Source: an uncultured Oscillospiraceae bacterium (GTDB taxonomy: Bacteria > Bacillota > Clostridia > Oscillospirales > Ruminococcaceae). Taken from it: a stretch of DNA of 60,003 nt. The notes under the pieces are model-generated. The model worked only from the letters and a program-made list of their open reading frames with translations. It did no database searches and was not told where the DNA came from. The translations under genes were made by a program, and so were the position numbers. The stretch is from assembly GCA_934446565.1 (NCBI GenBank), contig CAKSEO010000013.1, positions 1-60,003 on the forward strand, written 5' to 3'. Below are positions 28,193 through 38,602 of this stretch, piece by piece (position 1 is the stretch's first letter; every line of letters starts with the position of its first letter).

Positions 28193-30259
28193 GTGAAGAA
28201 TCTTTATAGGAGCAATCTGCTTCTGGGTTCGGTCATCGCGCTGGCGGTGCTACTGGTGGTGCTGGACGTCTCGATGTTCAGATATTCCACGGTATTGTTC
28301 TGGATAACGCTGCCGCTGCTTTTGCTGGCTGGCGGGATCGCAGTCGGAAAGCTGCTCCAGATACGCGTCAACGAGTACGCCTACTATGACCGCGTAGACC
28401 GCATCATCGACAACACGAACCACAAGGCGCTGATGAGTTTCCCGCTGCCGGTCGCGCTTGTAAACAACGACCGCCGGATACTCTGGTGCAACGACGCGTT
28501 CAATTCCAGCTTTTTCCGTCCGAGCGTTGACGACAGCAGCATCGACAGCATCACCACTGAGCATTTCTCAATGCTCTCCGGAGACGGCATGGAGGTCTAC
28601 AAAAACGGCAGATGGTACCGCGTCTGCTCCCGCGAGATACAGTACAATACCGACGACAGCGACTCCAGCAGCAAGCTGATAAAGCAGAATGTTGCAGACG
28701 CCACCGACCCGGTACACATAATGTTCTTCCGCGACATAACCGGATTCAAGTCGCTCCAGGAGGAGCATCGCAGGTCAAAGCCTGTCGTGATAATCGTTGC
28801 CGTGGATAACTACGACGACATCGCAGGCTCCAACCGCGAGAGCGACAAGACATTCGTCACGGTGCAGATAGACCGTCTGCTTGAGGATTACTTCAAGGAT
28901 AAAAACGCGGTGCTCCGCAAGATGTCCGGCGATAAGTTCATCATCGTGACCGAGGAGCGCTTCGCGCAGAAGATGGTGGACGAGCGTATAAAACTGCTCG
29001 AGCTGGCGCACCAGATAAAGGTCAACGACCGCTCCTGCGTTACCCTCTCGATAGGCGTGGGCAGGAATGCGGACAGCCATTCCGAGAGCGAGAGCCTTGC
29101 ATGGCAGGCGCTTGAAAAGGCTATCGGCAGAGGCGGCGACCAGGCGGCAGTCAGCAAGGGCAGAGAAGCCGGTTACGACTATTACGGCGCTGAGACCCAG
29201 CGTACCGAGCGCAGCGGCGGCAGCGTCCGCACGAGAATAACCGCCGACCGTATCAAGGTGCTGATAAATTCCGCAGACGCTGTCTACATAATGGGACACG
29301 GCTACGGAGATTACGACAGCGTTGGAGCTGCGATAGGACTTGCTGCGTCCATCCGCAGAATGGGAAAGCAGGCGTATGCCTGCGTGAGCCGCGAGCTCGA
29401 CCGGAACGGAAACGTGAAGAACCTCTCGGAGCAGCTCCTGTCGAGGTTTTCCGAGTACGACCCGCCGCTCATCATCGAGCCGAAGGTCGCTGCAGTGAGG
29501 TTCACTGAAAGCTCGCTGCTGTTCATAGTTGACACGCACATCGTGAAAAAAGTGGACAGCCCGGAGCTGTACGAAGCTGCTGACCAGACCCGCGTCATCG
29601 TAATAGACCACCACCGCAAGGCGGATAACGAGATCCCTGCCGTAATAAGCTGGGTCGATCCGAACGCCTCCTCGGCGTCGGAGATGGTGACGGACCTGCT
29701 GCAATATTTCGGCGAAGCCGGAAACCTCGCTCCGCTGGAAGCGGAAGCGCTGCTCGCTGGTATCACGCTGGACACCAAGGATTTCGTCATGCGCACCGGC
29801 GAAGCTACGTTCGAGGCGGCTGCAAGACTGCGTAAGTTCGGAGCTGACACGATACTCGTGAAGAAACTGTTCGCAACGTCGATGAAGTCCCGCATGCGCA
29901 GGTCGAAGGTAGTTGCGGCGGCGGAGATGTACCGCGGATTCGCTATATCCGTGGTCGAGGAATCCTTCGAGGATATCCGCGTGGTGTGCTCGCAGGCTGC
30001 GGACGAAATGCTGAATATCACCGGCGTTGACGCGTCAGTAACGGTCTATCCGATAGAAAACGGCTGGAGTTACAGCGCGCGCTCTCTGGGCAAGGTCAAC
30101 GTGCAGGTGCTCATGGAGAATATAGGAAACAAAAAGGACGACGGCGGCGGTCATCTCACGATGGCAGGCGCACAACTCTACAATATTGAAAGGGAAGAAG
30201 CGGTACAGAAGCTCTACGACGCTATCGACAAGTACTACAATAATCTTCCCCAGGACTGA
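28193..30259 (+). CDS. gdpP: c-di-AMP phosphodiesterase GdpP
   Basis: A 688-residue membrane phosphodiesterase controlling the second messenger c-di-AMP. Two N-terminal membrane helices (to about residue 60) precede a PAS-like region, a degenerate GGDEF domain (MSGDKF in place of GGDEF) and a DHH-DHHA1 module with [28 protein letters not shown] and the C-terminal [13 protein letters not shown] at 28193 is chosen because GGAGGG lies 7 bases before it. It follows RNase J by 45 bp and precedes rplI, the usual Firmicutes order. Confidence 0.95.
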   Translation: MKNLYRSNLLLGSVIALAVLLVVLDVSMFRYSTVLFWITLPLLLLAGGIAVGKLLQIRVNEYAYYDRVDRIIDNTNHKALMSFPLPVALVNNDRRILWCNDAFNSSFFRPSVDDSSIDSITTEHFSMLSGDGMEVYKNGRWYRVCSREIQYNTDDSDSSSKLIKQNVADATDPVHIMFFRDITGFKSLQEEHRRSKPVVIIVAVDNYDDIAGSNRESDKTFVTVQIDRLLEDYFKDKNAVLRKMSGDKFIIVTEERFAQKMVDERIKLLELAHQIKVNDRSCVTLSIGVGRNADSHSESESLAWQALEKAIGRGGDQAAVSKGREAGYDYYGAETQRTERSGGSVRTRITADRIKVLINSADAVYIMGHGYGDYDSVGAAIGLAASIRRMGKQAYACVSRELDRNGNVKNLSEQLLSRFSEYDPPLIIEPKVAAVRFTESSLLFIVDTHIVKKVDSPELYEAADQTRVIVIDHHRKADNEIPAVISWVDPNASSASEMVTDLLQYFGEAGNLAPLEAEALLAGITLDTKDFVMRTGEATFEAAARLRKFGADTILVKKLFATSMKSRMRRSKVVAAAEMYRGFAISVVEESFEDIRVVCSQAADEMLNITGVDASVTVYPIENGWSYSARSLGKVNVQVLMENIGNKKDDGGGHLTMAGAQLYNIEREEAVQKLYDAIDKYYNNLPQD

Positions 30260-30276
30260 TACAGGAGGAAAACAGC

Positions 30277-30723
30277 ATGAAAGTTATCTTACTTCAGGAC
30301 GTTAAAGGCACAGGCAAAAAGGGCGAGGTACACGAGGTAAAGGACGGCTACGGCGTCAACTTCCTTATTAAAAAAGGGCTGGCTCAGGAGGCTTCCGCAA
30401 AGAACCTCAACCTGCTCCAGGGTCAGAAAGACTCCGCGCAGCACAAGATAGACGTTGACATCGCTAACGCTAAGGAGATCGCTGCAAAGCTCCAGGACAA
30501 GAAGATCACGGTACGCGCCAAGGCGGGTCAGAACGGAAGACTGTTCGGCACCGTTACCGCTAAGGAAGTTTCCGCTGCCATCAAGCAGGAGCTCGGCTGC
30601 GACGTTGATAAGAAGAAGATCAACATCAACCTCAAGATAGAGGGATTCGGCGATTTCTCCGCTGAGGCGCGCCTTTATGCAGGCGTTACCGCGAAGTTCA
30701 CGGTAAGCGTCGTAGAGGGCTGA
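30277..30723 (+). CDS. rplI: Ribosomal protein bL9
   Basis: A 148-residue large-subunit protein with the typical start [18 protein letters not shown], the [13 protein letters not shown] segment, a long connecting helix and a C-terminal domain ([12 protein letters not shown]). AGGAGG lies 7-8 bases before the ATG. It is followed by dnaB after 1 bp. Confidence 0.98.
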   Translation: MKVILLQDVKGTGKKGEVHEVKDGYGVNFLIKKGLAQEASAKNLNLLQGQKDSAQHKIDVDIANAKEIAAKLQDKKITVRAKAGQNGRLFGTVTAKEVSAAIKQELGCDVDKKKININLKIEGFGDFSAEARLYAGVTAKFTVSVVEG

Positions 30724-30724
30724 A

Positions 30725-32089
30725 ATGGCTGAGTACGATCTCTCAGGGGTAAACGTCCCGTGCAGTATTGACGCGGAGCAGTCGGTGCTCGGCGCAGTGC
30801 TGATGGACAGCACCGCGATGTCAGAGCTCGCCACGGTGCTCCAGCCGGAGCATTTCTACGTTGAGCTGAACCGCTCGGTTTACGGCGTTATGCTGAATAT
30901 GTACCTCGCGGGCGACAAGATCGACATCGTGACGGTGCTGGACGGCGTAATGCGGCAGAATATCTTCGAAACTCCCGAGCAGGCTAAGGAGTACCTCGCG
31001 CGGCTGATGTCCGCAGTTCCGAGTATCTCCACGGTCGGCAAGTACGCCTCCATCGTTGTGGACAAATACATGGCGAGGAGCCTTATCTTTGCCTCCAAGG
31101 ATATCATCGACGCAGTAAACGAGGGCTCAGAGGACGCTAATACGCTCATCGACCTCGCCGAGCAGAAGATTTTTGACATCCGAAGCGGTGCGGAAATAAA
31201 GGGGCTGACCCACATCGGCGGCATAGTCCTCGACCGTATCCGTGCGCTGGACGAGCTCTACAAATCCGCTAAAGAGGGAAAGGGGCAGACGATTACCGGA
31301 CTGTCCACGCTGTACCGCGACCTCGACCGCAGGATATACGGGCTTAACGGCTCTGACCTGATAATCCTCGCAGCCCGTCCCGGTATGGGTAAGACCTCGT
31401 TTGCAATGAATATCGCAACGAACGTCGGAAAGAAATACCCCGATAAATCCATCGCGATTTTCAGCCTTGAGATGTCAAAGGAACAGATAGTCGGCAGAAT
31501 GATAAGCAGCGAGGCTTCTCTGACATCCGACGCCATGAAAACCGGCGAGATACCCACCGAAAAATGGAAGGATATCGGCAGAGCCTCGGATGTGCTGTCC
31601 CGTCTCGGCATCTACATCGACGACACTCCGGGAATCACCGTTGCAGCAATGAAAGCCAAACTGCGCCGGATGAAGAATCTCGGTCTGGTGGTTATAGATT
31701 ACCTCCAGCTGATGTCGTCTACCAAAAACTACAACGGCAACCGAGTAGTCGAGATATCCGATATCACAAGAAACCTGAAAATAATGGCAAAGGAACTCAA
31801 CGTCCCGGTCATCACGCTCTCGCAGCTAGCAAGAGGACCGGAGCAGCGTCCCGACAAGCGTCCTATGCTGTCGGACCTGCGTGAATCCGGCTCCATCGAG
31901 CAGGACGCGGATATCGTAATGTTCCTCTACCGCAATGCCTACTACGATAAAACAGACCCCAACGTGCATGCCTGCGAGTGTATCGTGGCAAAGAACCGTC
32001 ACGGCGAGCCGGGAACTGTCGCGCTCGGCTGGGACGGCGAGTTTACGCGCTTCACGAACGCTGAGCTTGTCCGTCAGGAGGGGCAGTAA
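30725..32089 (+). CDS. dnaB: Replicative DNA helicase DnaB/DnaC
   Basis: A 454-residue hexameric fork helicase. An N-terminal DnaB domain (IDAEQSVLGAVLMD) is followed by a RecA-like motor with Walker A ARPGMGKTSFAMN, Walker B LVVIDYLQLM, and the arginine-finger region LSQLARGPEQRPDKRP, then SDLRESGSIEQDADIV. Standard length, no intein. It begins 2 bp after rplI. Confidence 0.98.
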   Translation: MAEYDLSGVNVPCSIDAEQSVLGAVLMDSTAMSELATVLQPEHFYVELNRSVYGVMLNMYLAGDKIDIVTVLDGVMRQNIFETPEQAKEYLARLMSAVPSISTVGKYASIVVDKYMARSLIFASKDIIDAVNEGSEDANTLIDLAEQKIFDIRSGAEIKGLTHIGGIVLDRIRALDELYKSAKEGKGQTITGLSTLYRDLDRRIYGLNGSDLIILAARPGMGKTSFAMNIATNVGKKYPDKSIAIFSLEMSKEQIVGRMISSEASLTSDAMKTGEIPTEKWKDIGRASDVLSRLGIYIDDTPGITVAAMKAKLRRMKNLGLVVIDYLQLMSSTKNYNGNRVVEISDITRNLKIMAKELNVPVITLSQLARGPEQRPDKRPMLSDLRESGSIEQDADIVMFLYRNAYYDKTDPNVHACECIVAKNRHGEPGTVALGWDGEFTRFTNAELVRQEGQ

Positions 32090-32098
32090 GAGGTCGGA

Positions 32099-33127
32099 AT
32101 GGACTTTCTGGATAACATCAGGTCGGCGCTTGCCGAGTACAAAATGATCGAAAAGGGGGACGCTGTTGTTGCCGCGCTTTCGGGCGGGGCTGACAGCGTT
32201 TCGCTGCTCCATGCCCTGACGGAGCTTTCCGGGGAGCTTGGGATAACAGTTTCCGCGTGTCATGTCAACCATCACCTGCGGGGAGCGGAGGCTGACGCGG
32301 ACATGCATTTCTGCGAGGAACTCTGCCAACGGCTCGGCGTGGAGCTTCGCGTGCTGGAGGCTGACGTTGCTTCCATGCAGCAGAAACACGAGAGCCTTGA
32401 GGAGTGCGCCCGCCGGGTGCGTTACGATTTCTTCGCGGAGGTTTCCCGTGGGAAGAAGCTCGCAACAGCTCACAACTCCAACGACTGCGCCGAGACCGTG
32501 CTGCTGAACCTCATGCGCGGCACCGGGCTGAAAGGGCTGTGCGGAGTACCGCCGGTGCGCGGGAACATAATCCGCCCGCTGATATTCTGCACCCGTGATG
32601 AGGTCGAGGAGTACTGCCGGAGCCGCGGACTGACCTGGGTAACGGATAAAACTAACCTCTCCACCGATTACACCCGCAACAAGATACGTCACATCATCCT
32701 GCCGGAAATGCTGAAAATCAACGGTTCGCTCTTCGGGACGATGAACCGCATGGAGCTGTCGCTCCGAGAGGACAGCGATTTTCTCGACAACATGGCGCGT
32801 CAGGCGCTGTCGGAGTCAGAAACGACCATCCGGCTGAAGCTCCCCGCTGAGGACGGTGCAGGACCCTCCTGGGAAAACCGCCCTGGCTGGAGATCAGACG
32901 TGCTCGCTGCGCTTCCGAAGCCTGTCCAGAGCCGCGCGATAAAGCTGATACTTAATTCCGGCGGCATTGAGCCTAGCGCACTGCGGATAAACACCGCCCG
33001 GGATATCATCGCCGCAGGCAGGGGAAAATTCAACCCCTGCCGAGGAAAGTTTTTCGTGGTAAGGCGCGGCGTTGCTTTCATCGAGCAGGCGGAGCAGCAC
33101 TACCGCAAGCACGAAACAAATAATTAA
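32099..33127 (+). CDS. tilS: tRNA(Ile)-lysidine synthetase, short form
   Basis: A PP-loop ATPase making lysidine at the wobble position of the tRNA(Ile) that reads AUA. It has the ATP motif LSGGADSVSLLHAL near residue 27, CHVNHHLRG, and TAHNSNDCAETVLLNLMRGTG. At 342 residues it is shorter than typical Bacillus or E. coli enzymes (over 430), and the C-terminal tRNA-binding domains appear reduced. It lies between dnaB and ftsH, near where tilS is found in other Firmicutes, but no hpt gene is present. Confidence 0.92.
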   Translation: MDFLDNIRSALAEYKMIEKGDAVVAALSGGADSVSLLHALTELSGELGITVSACHVNHHLRGAEADADMHFCEELCQRLGVELRVLEADVASMQQKHESLEECARRVRYDFFAEVSRGKKLATAHNSNDCAETVLLNLMRGTGLKGLCGVPPVRGNIIRPLIFCTRDEVEEYCRSRGLTWVTDKTNLSTDYTRNKIRHIILPEMLKINGSLFGTMNRMELSLREDSDFLDNMARQALSESETTIRLKLPAEDGAGPSWENRPGWRSDVLAALPKPVQSRAIKLILNSGGIEPSALRINTARDIIAAGRGKFNPCRGKFFVVRRGVAFIEQAEQHYRKHETNN

Positions 33128-33176
33128 TCATCACAGTTTTTCACTTAAATTTTCAGCAAATATTCACCGAAATAGT

Positions 33177-33205
33177 TTGCAATTTGATTAAAAGTGTGAT
33201 ATAAT
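33177..33205 (+). promoter_or_regulatory. Promoter of ftsH
   Basis: TTGCAA (33177-33182), 17 bp, TATAAT (33200-33205), in the 210-bp gap after tilS. It gives a leader of about 125 nt. Confidence 0.75.
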
Positions 33206-33337
33206 AATCATTGTCCAAATAAAAATAGGGACATCTACCCGCGTTTGTGGTACTAATTAATTATAGACATAAAATGCTTCGGGGCGGGTATACTATATAT
33301 TGCGTATCAAGGAATATCTTCCGGAAAGGCGGTATTA

Positions 33338-35338
33338 ATGAATTCTAACAAATTAAAAGGTGTAATTATTTATCTGGTAATTATCTTCCTTCTGATTTTC
33401 GGACTTGTGTCTGTACTTAACATGGCGAGCAACTCCTCGCGTACAATGATGACATATTCCGGCGTTATCTCCGAGTTTGACGACCTGAACGTGTCACAGT
33501 ATCAGCTCGACCTCGGAAGCGGCGCGCTGACCTACAAGCTTAAAGGCGAGGCTGCGAACGCTCCGGCGCATCAGTACACCGTGCCGAACGTCAATATCTT
33601 CATCAACGACATCAACTCCGGCTACACCACTGACGGTAAAATCGCAAACTACCGCCTGAGATACAACGAGGCAAATCCGGACAATCCCCTTGTCGAGGAT
33701 TATATCCCGATCTCTGACAACACGTTCCTGACGAGCGTGCTGCCTTACCTGCTGCTTGTCGGCGTCATGATAATCTTTACGGTCATCGTAATGCGCCAGA
33801 GCACCGGCGGCGGTAAGATGTCCAGCTTCTCAAAGGCTAACGTCCGCCAGAACACCGGCAAGAAAGTAACGTTCAACGACGTTGCCGGAGCCGACGAAGA
33901 AAAGCAGGAGCTCGAGGAGATCGTTGACTTCCTAAAGAATCCCGGAAAGTACCGCGAGATAGGCGCGAGAGTTCCTAAGGGCGTGCTGCTTGTGGGCCCT
34001 CCAGGAACTGGTAAGACCCTTCTTGCAAAGGCAGTCGCAGGAGAGGCGGGCGCTCCGTTCTTTTCGATAAGTGGCTCCGACTTCGTTGAGATGTTCGTCG
34101 GCGTGGGCGCGTCCCGTGTCCGCGACCTGTTCGAGCAGGCTAAGAAGAAAACTCCGTCCATCATCTTTATTGATGAGATAGACGCGGTCGGACGCCAGAG
34201 AGGCGCAGGCCTTGGCGGCGGTCACGACGAGCGTGAGCAGACCCTGAACCAGCTGCTCGTTGAGATGGACGGCTTCACCGAGAACGACTCCATCATCGTA
34301 ATGGCAGCGACCAACAGACGTGATATCCTCGATCCTGCACTGCTCAGACCGGGACGTTTCGACAGACAGATCGTCGTAAATTACCCTGACATCAAGGGTC
34401 GTGAGGAAATACTCAAGGTACACACCAGAAACAAGAATATCGGTCCGGACGTTAACCTCAAGACCATCGCGGCTACCACCGCAGGCTTCACCGGAGCGGA
34501 CCTCGAGAACCTCGTAAACGAAGCGGCTCTCCTGGCTGCCCGCGCTAACCGCCGCGCGATAACCAAGGCGGATATCGAGGAGGCTACCATCAAGGTAGTA
34601 GCAGGTCCCGAGAAGAAGTCCAAGGTTGTCACTCCGGAGGAGAAGAAGCTCACCGCTTACCACGAATCCGGTCACGCTATCACGACTTATTTCTGCAAGT
34701 CCCAGGACAAGGTGCACCAGGTGTCCATCATTCCGCGCGGAATGGCTGGCGGCTTCACTATGCACGTTCCGGAAAAGGACAGATCCTTTGTCAGCAAGAC
34801 CTACATGGAGGAGGAGATCATCGTTCTCCTGGGCGGCCGTGTGGCTGAAAAGCTGATACTGGACGATATTTCCACCGGAGCTTCCAACGATATCGAGCGC
34901 GCGACCTCCGTTGCAAGAAACATGGTAACACGCTACGGATTCTCCGAAAAGCTCGGTCCGATTCTCTACGGTCACGAGAATCAGGAGGTGTTCTTGGGCA
35001 GGGATTATTCCCAGGGCAGGAACTATTCCGAGAACGTTGCGGCTGAGATAGACGGAGAGATCCGCGAGCTCATTGAGACTGGCTACGAAAAGGCTAAGGA
35101 GATACTCACCGAGCATGGCGACCTGCTGGAGCGCTGCGCACAGTACCTCATGAAACATGAGAAGATAGACGGTCCGGACTTCTACAAGCTGATGGCTGAC
35201 GAAATAGACATCGACGGCAATCCCAAGAAGAAGCCCGAGGACATCCAGGAGCTTACTCCCGCAGAGGAAGCAGCTCCGGCTGAGGAAGCTCAGACAGACG
35301 CCTCCGGAAACTCTGAGACCGGAGAAAATCAGGAATAA
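33338..35338 (+). CDS. ftsH: ATP-dependent zinc metalloprotease FtsH
   Basis: A 666-residue membrane-anchored AAA+ protease for quality control. Two membrane helices (about 7-28 and 130-151) flank an outside domain. The AAA module has Walker [14 protein letters not shown], Walker [14 protein letters not shown] and the second-region-of-homology [19 protein letters not shown]. The zinc site is [12 protein letters not shown]. The C-terminal tail is Ala/Glu-rich. GGAAAGG lies before the ATG. Confidence 0.98.
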   Translation: MNSNKLKGVIIYLVIIFLLIFGLVSVLNMASNSSRTMMTYSGVISEFDDLNVSQYQLDLGSGALTYKLKGEAANAPAHQYTVPNVNIFINDINSGYTTDGKIANYRLRYNEANPDNPLVEDYIPISDNTFLTSVLPYLLLVGVMIIFTVIVMRQSTGGGKMSSFSKANVRQNTGKKVTFNDVAGADEEKQELEEIVDFLKNPGKYREIGARVPKGVLLVGPPGTGKTLLAKAVAGEAGAPFFSISGSDFVEMFVGVGASRVRDLFEQAKKKTPSIIFIDEIDAVGRQRGAGLGGGHDEREQTLNQLLVEMDGFTENDSIIVMAATNRRDILDPALLRPGRFDRQIVVNYPDIKGREEILKVHTRNKNIGPDVNLKTIAATTAGFTGADLENLVNEAALLAARANRRAITKADIEEATIKVVAGPEKKSKVVTPEEKKLTAYHESGHAITTYFCKSQDKVHQVSIIPRGMAGGFTMHVPEKDRSFVSKTYMEEEIIVLLGGRVAEKLILDDISTGASNDIERATSVARNMVTRYGFSEKLGPILYGHENQEVFLGRDYSQGRNYSENVAAEIDGEIRELIETGYEKAKEILTEHGDLLERCAQYLMKHEKIDGPDFYKLMADEIDIDGNPKKKPEDIQELTPAEEAAPAEEAQTDASGNSETGENQE

Positions 35339-35351
35339 TGAGAATTCAGGA

Positions 35352-35375
35352 GCCGTCCGTTGTCGGGCGGCTTTT
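35352..35375 (+). terminator. Terminator of ftsH
   Basis: An 8-base stem (35352-35359 with 35364-35371, loop TTGT), allowing one G-U pair, followed by TTTT. Confidence 0.85.
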
Positions 35376-35414
35376 GGCTTGAAATAAAGCTTGACAAAAG
35401 AAAGGAAGAGCGAG

Positions 35415-35837
35415 ATGGCACTTGAATTTATAGATAAAGCGCCGACCCTGGAGGAATATAAGGAGATGCGGCGGCTGGTGAATTTCATGCCGCTGTCCGA
35501 CAGGATATGCCGGAACGTGCTGAACAACGCGTTCCACATCACGACCGTCCGGGATAACGGGAAGTGCGTTGGCATGATACGCGTGCTATCCGAGGGCGGG
35601 TACGCTAATTTCATCACGGATGTGATAGTCATTCCCGAGTATCAGCACAAGGGGATAGGAAAGCAGATGATGCACCGCACGATGGATTATCTCTACTCCA
35701 CGCTGGAGCCGGGGGAAAAGATCGTAGTTTATCTGATGTCGGCAAAGGAACGCGAGCCGTTCTACCGCCAGTTCGGTTTCCGCGACCGCCCCAACGAGCT
35801 GCTCGGTGCAGGCATGAGCCAGTGGCTTGAAAAGTGA
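35415..35837 (+). CDS. GNAT-family N-acetyltransferase
   Basis: A 140-residue acetyl-CoA-dependent transferase. The acetyl-CoA-binding motif is VIPEYQHKGIGKQMM (Q/R-x-x-G-x-G/A type), with the preceding strand FITDVIVI and a C-terminal FYRQFGFRDRP. The ATG at 35415 has AAAGGAAG 6 bases before it; an upstream TTG is less likely. The substrate cannot be told. Confidence 0.85.
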   Translation: MALEFIDKAPTLEEYKEMRRLVNFMPLSDRICRNVLNNAFHITTVRDNGKCVGMIRVLSEGGYANFITDVIVIPEYQHKGIGKQMMHRTMDYLYSTLEPGEKIVVYLMSAKEREPFYRQFGFRDRPNELLGAGMSQWLEK

Positions 35838-35918
35838 CGGGATAATGCGCAGATATGGCGTAAATCATTGCAGAAAAGTGTTGGTATAATGAAATTTCTG
35901 TGACATCGGCGTTTGTTA

Positions 35919-35947
35919 TTGACACCGTAAGATTATTATGATAAAAT
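35919..35947 (+). promoter_or_regulatory. Promoter upstream of the zinc-ribbon gene
   Basis: TTGACA (35919-35924), 17 bp, TAAAAT (35942-35947). It probably drives 36041 onwards, including the oxidoreductase genes. Confidence 0.75.
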
Positions 35948-36040
35948 ACAATTGTACATATTAACGAACATTTTCGTATATGTTATAAGAGAGACTTCTG
36001 GTTAGTTTCTCCACTAAAATACCGAAATGAGGTAATTGAG

Positions 36041-36592
36041 ATGCAGAGAGTATGCACAAAGTGCAACACATTAGTTACAAGCGACGGCGCATTCTGCCCG
36101 TCGTGCGGCGAGCCGCTTCCCGCGGCTGTTCAGCTTCAGAAAACTCCGCAGTCCACTCCGGCAGGAGCGTCCCAGCAGGACGTTATGCCCGGCGGCTACA
36201 GTGCCCCGAACTACGGTCAGCCCGCGCAGCAGGCAAACCCTGGTCAGCAGAACAGCTACAGAGTTCCGCAGCCCGCGCAGACCAACAGCTACGGCAGATC
36301 CAGCACGCAGCAGTTCAACAACAATGTTCAGCCGGTCAACGAAACGCCTATGACCATGGGTCAGTGGGTAGGTACGATAATCCTCACCACCTGGTTCGGA
36401 ATTATCAGCCTTATCCTGTGCATCGTCTGGGGCGTAAGCTCGGATACTCCCGTCACCAAGAAGCACTACTGCCAGGCTATGATAGTTATTCAGGCTATCG
36501 GATTTGCAGTCGGGATCATTTTTGCAATCGTGTTTGCGGTCAGCATGGTGAATATCGGCAGCAACATGGCCGGAAGTTATTACTACTATTGA
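36041..36592 (+). CDS. Zinc-ribbon membrane protein
   Basis: A 183-residue protein. The N-terminus is a zinc ribbon (CTKCNTLVTSDGAFCPSCG). A Gln/Pro/Asn-rich flexible linker spans about residues 30-105. Two hydrophobic helices follow (about 113-133 and 146-172), ending in a short Tyr-rich tail. The role is unknown; such small zinc-ribbon membrane proteins are common in Clostridia. Its stop codon shares a base with the next start. Confidence 0.75.
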   Translation: MQRVCTKCNTLVTSDGAFCPSCGEPLPAAVQLQKTPQSTPAGASQQDVMPGGYSAPNYGQPAQQANPGQQNSYRVPQPAQTNSYGRSSTQQFNNNVQPVNETPMTMGQWVGTIILTTWFGIISLILCIVWGVSSDTPVTKKHYCQAMIVIQAIGFAVGIIFAIVFAVSMVNIGSNMAGSYYYY

Positions 36593-37251
36593 TGGCAGAG
36601 CTTAACGAATTTGGCAGGATAATTGCAGTAACGGGGCACTACGGCTCCGGCAAGACCAATCTGGCGGTGAACCTCGCGGTTGACTTCGCGAAGTCCGGGG
36701 AAAGGGTCACGATAATCGACCTCGACATCGTGAATCCCTACTTCCGGACTGCGGATTTCTCCGAGCTGTTCCGGACTTACGGGATAAAGCTGGTCGCGCC
36801 GCAGTTCGCTAACACGAACCTGGATATCCCCTCGCTGGGCTTTGACATGGCGGCGGTCATCAACGGCTGCGACAGGCTCATCATCGACGTAGGCGGGGAC
36901 GATACCGGAGCGGTGGCGTTGGGGCAGTACTCGGCGGTGCTGAATAATTTCGGCTGCGAGCTGTATTACGTTGTGAACCGTTACCGCTTCCTTACAAGCA
37001 CTCCAGAAGAAGCTGTGGAGCTTCTCCGCGACATAGAGCAGGTGTCGCGCATAAAGGCAAAAGGCATCATCAACTGCTCGAACCTAGGCTCACAGACTTC
37101 CGCCGATGATGTAAAAGTCACGGCGGATTATGCTTTAAAGTGCGCGCAGGCAGCCGGAGTGGCGGTCGCGATGACCGCCGCGGAGCGCGCTCTCGGCGTA
37201 GATGGAGCCTACCCGGTGGACGTGTACGTGCGCCCGTTCTGGGAAGAATAG
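36592..37251 (+). CDS. CooC/ParA-like P-loop NTPase
   Basis: A 219-residue SIMIBI-class NTPase. The Walker A motif is GHYGSGKTNLAVNLA, followed by IIDLDIVNPYFRT (switch/Walker A' region) and LIIDVGGDDTGAVAL. It starts at the ATG overlapping the preceding stop (TGATG); a longer frame from 36052 is an overlap artefact. It precedes a ferredoxin and a 2-oxoacid oxidoreductase, so a role in cofactor or metal maturation of that complex is a reasonable inference, not proof. Confidence 0.8.
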   Translation: MAELNEFGRIIAVTGHYGSGKTNLAVNLAVDFAKSGERVTIIDLDIVNPYFRTADFSELFRTYGIKLVAPQFANTNLDIPSLGFDMAAVINGCDRLIIDVGGDDTGAVALGQYSAVLNNFGCELYYVVNRYRFLTSTPEEAVELLRDIEQVSRIKAKGIINCSNLGSQTSADDVKVTADYALKCAQAAGVAVAMTAAERALGVDGAYPVDVYVRPFWEE

Positions 37252-37309
37252 AAACCTGCGCCCTGAGCGCAGGACGTCCGGGGGTCCGGATTCAGGAAAG
37301 GGAATAAAA

Positions 37310-37531
37310 ATGGCAAAGATGAACGTGGACTTTGAAGCCTGCAAGGGCTGTGCGCTGTGTACCACCGCATGTCCGAAGAAGATCGTGGAAATATCGCATG
37401 AAAAGCTGAATGCAAAGGGATATTACACCGCCGTCTGTATCGACGACGACGCGTGCATTGCCTGCGCGATGTGCGCGATGATGTGCCCTGACTGCGCGAT
37501 AACGATCATTCCTGACGGAGGTGACAAGTGA
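37310..37531 (+). CDS. 2-oxoacid:ferredoxin oxidoreductase delta subunit (2[4Fe-4S] ferredoxin)
   Basis: A 73-residue ferredoxin subunit with two four-cysteine motifs, CKGCALCTTACP and CIACAMCAMMCP, each ligating a [4Fe-4S] cluster. It carries electrons from the thiamine-dependent catalytic core. The ATG has AAAGGGA before it, and its stop shares a base with the alpha-subunit start (TGATG). Confidence 0.93.
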   Translation: MAKMNVDFEACKGCALCTTACPKKIVEISHEKLNAKGYYTAVCIDDDACIACAMCAMMCPDCAITIIPDGGDK

Positions 37532-38601
37532 TGGAAAGAAACCTGATGAAGGGCAACGAGGCTCTTGCCGAGGCCGCGATACGCGCCGGCTGCAAGTGCT
37601 TTTTCGGCTATCCTATCACCCCGCAGACAGAAATTTCCGCATATATGGCGAAGCGCATGCCGAAGGTCGGCGGCGTATTTCTCCAGGCAGAAAGCGAGAT
37701 CGCGGCGATAAACATGGTTTACGGCTGCGCAAGCTCCGGAGTTCGCTGCATGACCTCCAGTTCATCGCCGGGGATATCCCTCAAGAGCGAGGGCGTTTCC
37801 TACATGGCAGGCTCCGACCTGCCTTGCGTTATCGTCAACGTAATGCGCGGCGGTCCCGGACTGGGCGGTATACAGCCCTCCCAGTCGGATTACTGGCAGG
37901 CTACCCGCGCGCTGGGTCACGGCGATTTCCAGATACTTGTATTTGCGCCGTCCACCGTGCAGGAAATGGCGGACTACATGGGCAGGGCGTTCGACGAAGC
38001 TGACAAGTACCGCATGCCTGCGATGATACTCGCAGACGGACTGCTCGGTCAGATGATGGAGCCGGTCACATTCAAGGTTGACGAGATACAGCGCCACGAC
38101 GCGTCCGAAAAGCCCTGGGCAACCAACGGACACGGCAACAGGCGCAAGCACAACATAGTAAATTCGCTGTACCTCCAGGCGGAGGAGCTTGAGCGACTCA
38201 ACTTCGAGCGTTTCGAGCGCTACGAAACCGTAAAAAAGGAGCTCCACGAAGCCGAGCTCTACAAAACGGAGGACGCAGAGATAGTCGTAGCTGCTTACGG
38301 CTCGGTTGCAAGACTTGCCCAAGCGGCGGTAGACCGCGCCCGCGAAGCGGGAATAAAAGCGGGACTGGTACGTCCGATAACGCTGTGGCCGTTCCCGGTT
38401 CAGGAGGTACGCGAGGCTTGCAGGAATGCAAAGCGCGTGCTTTGCGTGGAGATGTCCATGGGACAGATGATAGACGATGTAAAGCTGGCGCTGGACTGCC
38501 GCATACCCGTGGAATTCTACGGGCGCACCGGCGGCGTAGTTCCGAAGCCGAGCGCTATTTTCGAGCAGATAAAGCTCCTGAGCGAAAAGGAGGCTGACTG
38601 A
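37531..38601 (+). CDS. vorB: 2-oxoacid:ferredoxin oxidoreductase alpha subunit
   Basis: A 356-residue subunit of the PorA/VorB/KorA type. The start MKGNEALAEAAIRAGCKCF continues into GYPITPQTEI and the EAESEIAAI-like segment LQAESEIAAINMVYGCA. The complex oxidatively decarboxylates a 2-oxoacid with CoA, reducing ferredoxin, an anaerobic reaction. Branched-chain 2-oxoacids (VOR) or 2-oxoglutarate (KOR) are the likely substrates given the four separate subunits in the order delta-alpha-beta-gamma. GGAGGTGA supports the ATG at 37531. Confidence 0.9.
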   Translation: MERNLMKGNEALAEAAIRAGCKCFFGYPITPQTEISAYMAKRMPKVGGVFLQAESEIAAINMVYGCASSGVRCMTSSSSPGISLKSEGVSYMAGSDLPCVIVNVMRGGPGLGGIQPSQSDYWQATRALGHGDFQILVFAPSTVQEMADYMGRAFDEADKYRMPAMILADGLLGQMMEPVTFKVDEIQRHDASEKPWATNGHGNRRKHNIVNSLYLQAEELERLNFERFERYETVKKELHEAELYKTEDAEIVVAAYGSVARLAQAAVDRAREAGIKAGLVRPITLWPFPVQEVREACRNAKRVLCVEMSMGQMIDDVKLALDCRIPVEFYGRTGGVVPKPSAIFEQIKLLSEKEAD

Positions 38602-38602
38602 T